NCBI GenBank assembly: GCA_021323255.1 | Contig: JAJTCL010000133.1 | Span: forward strand, 1 to 10,024 | DNA from: Propionibacteriaceae bacterium | GTDB taxonomy: Bacteria > Actinomycetota > Actinomycetes > Propionibacteriales > Propionibacteriaceae | Length of the DNA: 10,024 bases | Reading direction: 5' to 3' | In this document: piece after piece, positions 6,154-10,024 of the stretch | Layout: each line of letters starts with the position of its first letter | Position numbering within the stretch: the stretch's first letter is position 1 | Position numbers and translations under genes: made by a program | The notes under the pieces: model-generated | Database searches by the model: none | The model's input: the letters and a program-made list of their open reading frames with translations, nothing else | Told to the model about the DNA's origin: nothing

Positions 6154-6438
6154 TCCAGGTCGTTCCCTGAAATCTGCATCACCAATGAGCCCAAAGGGAC
6201 TTTGTTGTGGCTTTCGGGACTTACCGATGACTGCAAACAGGTCAACGCGCTCGATGACGTCGTGCGGCTCAAACCACTGGTAGAGCACCTCATCTACCAC
6301 CCGTTGAGGCGAGTCCGCCGCCCAGAAGCGGCCAGGCGTCAAAACGCGGAAATCCACCTTCGGGGCAAAGAGTGCGACAAGGCGGTCAGTGTCCTTGGCT
6401 GCCAGAGCCGCCACAAATTGAGAACCAAGATCAGTCAT
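6121..6438 (-). pseudogene. SnoaL/NTF2-like fold protein, C-terminally truncated
   Basis: The ATG at 6438 follows GGGTGG with a suitable spacer and gives 105 residues; an in-frame TTG at 6492 would add 18 with no support. The first 65 or so residues fit a SnoaL-like/NTF2-like small-molecule-binding domain: FVAALAAKDTDRLVALFAP, VDFRVLTPGRFWA, VVDEVLYQWFEPHDVIERV. In this family a beta-sheet half should follow, usually with a GQQ/EQQ-type strand and an R...GRIxxMRV-type end. Here the sequence after VDLF becomes GKSRKPQQSPFGLIGDAD and RERPGSAAERRTWAR, which is unlike the family in any of the three frames I read. The frame then runs into the 3' end of the convergent LytR_C gene. I read it as a truncated remnant with a novel tail. 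If the tail is family-like after all, it would be an intact gene of near-normal length. Confidence 0.6.
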
Positions 6439-6583
6439 CTGCCACCCTGTCCAGGGCGAGACTACGTCGACATGTTCGAGCCGGGCCGTCAAAGCCTCTG
6501 GTCAGATCCATTCGTGGCCTCGTGCGTAGAAGCGCCGCCTCAAACTCATGGATCGAGCTTTCTTCGTGACATGGCGCAGGAAC

Positions 6584-6601
6584 GCGGCGTGCCGACGCCG
6601 C
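6584..6601 (-). terminator. GC-rich hairpin downstream of the antiporter gene
   Basis: GCGGCGT (6584-6590) and ACGCCGC (6595-6601) form a perfect 7-bp stem with a GCCG loop. The minus-strand antiporter gene stops at 6620, so the hairpin lies 18 nt past its stop, the normal place for a terminator. No T-run follows. An overlapping alternative stem, CGCCG/CGGCG, uses the bases up to about 6608. The rest of 6439-6619 shows no recognisable gene. Confidence 0.5.
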
Positions 6602-6619
6602 TTCGGCGAAGATCATGTA

Positions 6620-8119
6620 TCACTCTTCTGCCCGGGCGCGCCAGCGGGCCAGCCGGCCCCGCTGTCCGACTGCTCTGAGGCGTTCCTCGGTGTTCACCCG
6701 CTGGTCCTCAGGTGTCACGATGAGCAGCTCATCCCCGGCTTGGATCCGCTCCCGTCCGTCTGGAAAGAAGGGCCGGTCGTCGCGGATGATCAAGGACACC
6801 ACGGTGTCCTTGGGAAGCCGAAGCTCACCGACTTCGACACCGACGATGCGCGACTTGACCGGGATGCGAACCTGCAGCAGATCGGCAGAGATCTTGTCGA
6901 GTGGCGCGACCTCCACCTCAACATCCTGAGCCGACTCGTCATCGACCAGCCCGAGCCGGCGGGCGACGAAGGGCAGCGTCGGACCTTGCAAGCAGGTGAA
7001 GACGATGACGAAGACCAGCACGATATCGAAAAGGGCCTCTGCTCCCGGGACTCCCTGTGCGAGGGGAATCGTGGCCAGTACGATCGGCACCGCTCCGCGC
7101 AGGCCCGCCCAGGAGAGAAACACCTGATGCCGCGCCGGAATCTTGAACCACACCGCACATGCGACGACCGTGGCCGGGCGGGCGACAAGCGTCAGGAACA
7201 ACCCTCCCGCAACCGCGATCAGGGCGGCATTTGGCGTCACCCGCTCTGGAAAGGCCAGCAGGCCGAGCATGACGAAGAGCCCGATCTGGGCGATCCAGCC
7301 AATTCCTTCCACGAAGGAGCGGGTCGCGGCACGGTGCGGCAGCTGGGCATTCCCCAGAATCAGCGCGCACACATACACGGCCGCAAACCCGCTGGCGTGG
7401 ATGAGCGCGCTGATGCCGTAGGCGAAGATGGTCCAGACCAGGATTGCGAGTGGATACAACCCGGATGAGGGCAAGGCGACACGGCGCAGAATCTGCGCCC
7501 CGAGCCAGCCAAGACCGCCACCGATCGCCATGCCGCCCAGCAACTCGATCACAATCAGGCCGATCACGCCGGGAATCCCCAGTTCCATAGGCTCGCCTAC
7601 GGCGAACGAGCTCGCCATCACCACCAGCAGCACGGTCGGCGCATCATTAAGACCCGACTCAGCTTCCAGCGCGCCTCGCAATGAGTGAGGAATGGGAACA
7701 GTGCGGAGCACAGAGAAGACTGCGGCAGCATCGGTTGGGGACGTCACCGCGCCCAGCAGGAGGGCAACCCAGATCGGCAATCCGAGGACGTAGTACCCGA
7801 AGAGGGTCATCAAGCCAACGCTGATCCCGACGCCGACCGTGGCCAGCAATGTGGCCAAGATGGTCGAGGACCTGATGTCGCTCCACCTTGTGGTGAGACC
7901 ACCTTCGGCAAGAATGACCACCAGGGCGGCGAAACCGAGAGCCTGCGCAAGGTCGGCGTTGTCAAAGGGGATTCCGATTCCGGAGTCACCCATCACCAGG
8001 CCCAGACCGAGGAACAGCAACAGGGACGGCAGACCCACCCGGGCACCGATCCGCGCGGCGATGATGGCCGCGATCAAGACGACAGCACCCACCAGAAGGA
8101 TGGCGTCGATCTCAATCAT
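6620..8119 (-). CDS. CPA1-family K+(Na+)/H+ antiporter with RCK_C domain (NhaP2/CvrA-like)
   Basis: This 499-residue inner-membrane cation/proton antiporter exchanges K+ or Na+ for H+ to control pH and ion content. Numbering is from ATG 8119. That start has GGAAGGA at 8127-8133 with a 7-nt spacer, better than the GTG at 8125. The first ~385 residues contain about 12 membrane segments with the CPA1 hallmarks TSPTDAA at ~127-132, ESGLNDAP at ~154-161 (the Asn-Asp ion-binding pair) and WAGLRGAVPIVLA at ~337-349. A soluble C-terminal part holds a TrkA-C/RCK_C regulatory domain (~409-480: LLQVRIPVKSRIVGVEVGEL, then AGDELLIVTPEDQ), which binds a small-molecule effector in relatives. Length and domain order match NhaP2/CvrA, except that the CorC-HlyC-type end of the E. 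coli protein is not seen. The LigD-type gene lies just upstream on the same strand (69 bp gap), and a hairpin follows the stop. Confidence 0.9.
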   Translation of the reverse strand: MIEIDAILLVGAVVLIAAIIAARIGARVGLPSLLLFLGLGLVMGDSGIGIPFDNADLAQALGFAALVVILAEGGLTTRWSDIRSSTILATLLATVGVGISVGLMTLFGYYVLGLPIWVALLLGAVTSPTDAAAVFSVLRTVPIPHSLRGALEAESGLNDAPTVLLVVMASSFAVGEPMELGIPGVIGLIVIELLGGMAIGGGLGWLGAQILRRVALPSSGLYPLAILVWTIFAYGISALIHASGFAAVYVCALILGNAQLPHRAATRSFVEGIGWIAQIGLFVMLGLLAFPERVTPNAALIAVAGGLFLTLVARPATVVACAVWFKIPARHQVFLSWAGLRGAVPIVLATIPLAQGVPGAEALFDIVLVFVIVFTCLQGPTLPFVARRLGLVDDESAQDVEVEVAPLDKISADLLQVRIPVKSRIVGVEVGELRLPKDTVVSLIIRDDRPFFPDGRERIQAGDELLIVTPEDQRVNTEERLRAVGQRGRLARWRARAEE

Positions 8120-8188
8120 GCGCACATCCTTCCGGATGTTTACGCCATAGCGGCCGTTCTTCGGCAGGACTGTGCGAAGGGAGGTGCG

Positions 8189-9145
8189 TCAGGAGTCGCG
8201 ACGGGACCGGGCTCGCCGTTTGCCCTCATGCATGGCCTGCACCCGGGCGATCGGAATGGTGTGACCCTCGGCTACCAGATCGGCGTTCAGCTGCTGCGCC
8301 GGCGGCATCTGATCCGCCCACGGATCGGCTCCATCCAGCAGGGCGGCCGCATTGTGCACGGTGAAGTCGGCCGGAACCACCTGGTCAACGTCCTCCCAGG
8401 CAAGGGGAAAGGACACGGGTACGCCAGGCCGGATCCGTGGGCTGTACGCGGCAACAACGGTGGCACCACCGGCACGTGTTGAATCTAGGAAGACCTTGCC
8501 TTCCCGCTCCTCCTTAACGAAGGCCGTTGTGCCCAGCTCCGGATCGATCCGCTCAGCGCGTACGGCCACGGCACGGGTGGCTGCCGCCACGTCTTCTGGT
8601 GACGCTCCGCTCGCCAGCGGCACAAACACGTGCAGACCCTTGGCGCCACTGGTCTTGACCGCACCAGCCATGGCCGCATCGGTGAGGGCTTGGCGGACCA
8701 AGTGCGCTGCCTGCACCACGACTGCAAAAGATGCTCCCTCCGGCGGATCCAGGTCGAGCACCAGATAGTTGGGGTGCTCCGGATCGGCAACCGTGAAGAG
8801 GGTGACGTGGTACTCCACAGCCCGTTGGTTGGCGAACCAGAGCAGCGTGCGGCGATCGTTGCACAGCGCGTACGACACCTCCCGCCGAGATGCCTCAGCC
8901 CAGATCGGCGCTCTGGTCACCCAGTCCGGTGTGTATTTGGGAAGGTTCTTCTGCATGAAAGGGGCCTGGCCGGGTCGGACCCGGATCACCGACAGCGGCC
9001 GGTCAGTCAGGCCGGGAAGGATGCCAGACTGCACGGCGTCGAGGTAGTCGATCAGGTCCCGCTTGGTCGCACCTGCCCCATCGAAAAGCTCCTCATCAAG
9101 ATGGGTGAACGAAACCTCATCTGGCAATGTGCCCCCGCCGCTCAT
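8189..9145 (-). CDS. Stand-alone LigD-type primase-polymerase (PolD-like)
   Basis: This 318-residue archaeo-eukaryotic primase-superfamily polymerase corresponds to the polymerase domain of LigD, which adds nucleotides (often ribonucleotides) during end joining and gap filling. Landmarks: a KRDLIDYLDAV segment (~28-38); PFMQKNLPKYTPDWV (~62-76); TLLWFANQRAVEYHV (~100-114); catalytic LVLDLDPP with two Asp at about 131 and 133; TSGAKGLHVFVPL (~165-177); and a third metal Asp at about 221 in FLDSTRAGGATVVAAYSPR. All three acidic residues and the SGxKGxH nucleotide-binding motif are present, so it should be active. No ligase or phosphoesterase domain is attached, and neither Ku nor a ligase is in the window, which is the pattern of actinobacterial PolD-type proteins. 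The ATG at 9145 lacks a Shine-Dalgarno, so this start is the least certain part. A Lys/Arg-rich tail (GKRRARSRRDS) may aid DNA binding. Confidence 0.9.
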   Translation of the reverse strand: MSGGGTLPDEVSFTHLDEELFDGAGATKRDLIDYLDAVQSGILPGLTDRPLSVIRVRPGQAPFMQKNLPKYTPDWVTRAPIWAEASRREVSYALCNDRRTLLWFANQRAVEYHVTLFTVADPEHPNYLVLDLDPPEGASFAVVVQAAHLVRQALTDAAMAGAVKTSGAKGLHVFVPLASGASPEDVAAATRAVAVRAERIDPELGTTAFVKEEREGKVFLDSTRAGGATVVAAYSPRIRPGVPVSFPLAWEDVDQVVPADFTVHNAAALLDGADPWADQMPPAQQLNADLVAEGHTIPIARVQAMHEGKRRARSRRDS

Positions 9146-9170
9146 GGATCAATCATCAGCCCACCTGCAC

Positions 9171-9248
9171 CCTGAGCCTGTCGAAGGGTGCACTTCGAGG
9201 AGCGCCATCCTGAGCTTGTCGAAGGCGCCGTCCTGAGCTTGTCGAAGG
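9171..9248. repeat. Three CCTGAGC(T/C)TGTCGAAGG repeats (dispersed intergenic repeat)
   Basis: Copies lie at 9171-9187 (C instead of T at the eighth base), 9209-9225 and 9232-9248. The last two form a 23-bp tandem (9202-9224 and 9225-9247) beginning GCGCC, with one mismatch (A9207 versus G9230). GCGCC/GGCGC arms flank the copies, so the units can fold. CTTCGACAAGCTCAGG-type repeats are widespread in intergenic DNA of many bacteria, and their translation (FDKLRMA-like) often contaminates ORF calls. They fill most of the 106 bp between the LigD-type gene and the ABC gene, a few bases from the latter's stop. Confidence 0.8.
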
Positions 9249-9251
9249 CGC

Positions 9252-10024
9252 TCAGCACTCATCTGCCGCCTCATCGGGATAATTCTCCGGGAAGTGGCAC
9301 GCCACCTGATGCCGCGGCAGCAGCTCGACGAGCGGCGGCTCTTCGGTCCGGCAGATCTCCTGTGCCTTCCAGCACCGGGTGTGGAACCGGCACGCCGGCG
9401 GCGGCGCGATCGGGCTGGGTACGTCACCGGTCAGCAGAATCCGCTCCCGCTCCTGACGGCGCCGCGTGTCCGGAACTGGCACAGCTGACATCAGCGCAAC
9501 TGTGTAGGGATGCATGGGCGCGTTGTACAGCGCCTCAGCGTCGGCCAGCTCGACAATCTTGCCGAGATACATGACGGCTACCCGATCCGAGACGTATCGC
9601 ACCACCGACAGGTCGTGGGCGATGATCACGTAGGTCAGGTCGAATTCCTCCTGCAGGTCCTCCAACAGGTTGAGGACCTGCGCCTGAATGGAGACATCCA
9701 GGGCTGAAACTGGCTCGTCAGCAACGATAAGCCGGGGGCGCAGCGCGAGAGTCCGGGCGATGCCGATCCGCTGCCGCTGACCCCCGGAGAACTCGTGGGT
9801 GCGCCCACGATCTTCCCGACGGTGTGCCGTGGATTCAGCGAGGAGTAGGGGTCTTGGAAGATCATTTGCATGTCCCGCCGCAGCGGACGCAACTGCGCAT
9901 CCTTCAGATGAGTGATATCGCGGCCCTCAAAAGTGATCTTCCCTGCTGTCGGCTCAAGGAGACGGGTCAACAGTCGGGCAGTCGTGCTCTTGCCGCACCC
10001 CGACTCACCGACAATCGAGAACGT
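9252..10024 (-). pseudogene. OppF/DppF-type peptide ABC transporter ATPase, internal frameshifting deletion (5' end outside window)
   Basis: The window edge begins inside the gene at FSIVGESGCGKSTTARLLTR (Walker A). This is followed by LRRDMQMIFQDPYSSLNPRH (Q-loop region) and TVGKIVGA. At about 9797-9802 the frame changes. The next frame continues HEFSGGQRQRIGIARTLAL (ABC signature), LIVADEPVSALDVS (Walker B), QAQVLNLLEDLQEEFDLTYVI, IIAHDLSVVRYVSDRVAVMY (H-loop) and the oligopeptide-transporter C-terminus, MHPYTVALMSAVP to CRFHTRCWKAQEIC. Family members normally carry about 30 residues between the GAP and HEFSGGQ blocks. Their absence plus the frame change means an internal deletion of roughly 100 bp. 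The break sits in a GTGGG-TGCG-CCCAC palindrome (9795-9808). All catalytic motifs survive, but on two frames, so a full ATPase is not made. In an intact system the protein energises import of di- or oligopeptides with OppD/DppD and two permeases. Those genes should lie beyond 10024. Confidence 0.85.

Noticed and set aside
6548..7468. Long plus-strand ORF (306 aa) opposite the antiporter
   Set aside because: It is antisense to a clear CPA1 antiporter with all family motifs. The plus translation is Asp/Arg/Gly/Gln-rich without hydrophobic periodicity, a typical high-GC shadow.
7685..8482. Plus-strand 265-aa ORF spanning the antiporter and LigD-type gene starts
   Set aside because: It is antisense to two well-supported genes, with the low-complexity composition expected of a shadow frame.
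9171..9248. CRISPR-like array
   Set aside because: The units are 17-23 bp with tandem or near-zero spacers, only three copies, and no cas genes are present. It is a dispersed intergenic repeat.
9149..9427. Minus-strand 92-aa ORF with FDKLRMA and HPSTGSG motifs
   Set aside because: The motifs are translations of the intergenic repeat at 9171-9248, and the rest is an off-frame shadow of the ABC gene.

Overview
The window looks like chromosomal DNA from a high-GC actinobacterium (roughly 60% GC by eye). The evidence is G/C-rich third codon positions, GTG and TTG starts, starts that look leaderless, and actinobacterial families: a LytR C-terminal-domain protein, a 97-residue VapB-labelled protein, a stand-alone LigD-type polymerase and a small acidic EADxxEQ protein. 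A propionibacterial or nocardioidal lineage would fit, but the sequence alone does not settle it.

Layout. 1-1066 (+) holds the 3' end of one F420-0:gamma-glutamyl-ligase-like gene and a second, tandem copy broken by an internal out-of-frame deletion. 1105-2676 (-) is a MurJ/MviN-family lipid flippase. 2754-3170 (-) has a small acidic protein followed by a decayed N-terminal remnant of a flavin monooxygenase-like gene. 3171-3536 is gene-free; it carries several TGATCA sites and ends in a 52-bp near-perfect palindrome. 3537-5171 (-) is a HerA/YjgR-type ATPase. It diverges from a short gene pair on + at 5231-6153 (the 97-aa conserved protein, then a membrane-anchored LytR_C protein). 6121-6438 (-) is a C-terminally truncated SnoaL/NTF2-like gene. 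6620-8119 (-) is a CPA1 cation/proton antiporter with a C-terminal RCK_C domain. 8189-9145 (-) is a LigD-type primase-polymerase without a ligase domain. 9171-9248 is a cluster of CCTGAGCTTGTCGAAGG repeats. 9252 to the window end (-) is an OppF/DppF-type ABC ATPase broken by another internal out-of-frame deletion.

The genes do not form one pathway. Envelope functions recur (flippase, LytR_C protein, antiporter, peptide importer), mixed with DNA transactions (HerA-like ATPase, LigD-type polymerase). The most distinctive property is decay: four of the ORF-bearing loci are broken or truncated beside intact housekeeping-type genes. I see no clear new multi-gene system. The items most worth checking are the tandem ligase-like pair, the long palindrome, the TGATCA clustering in noncoding DNA, and the matching short-deletion lesions.
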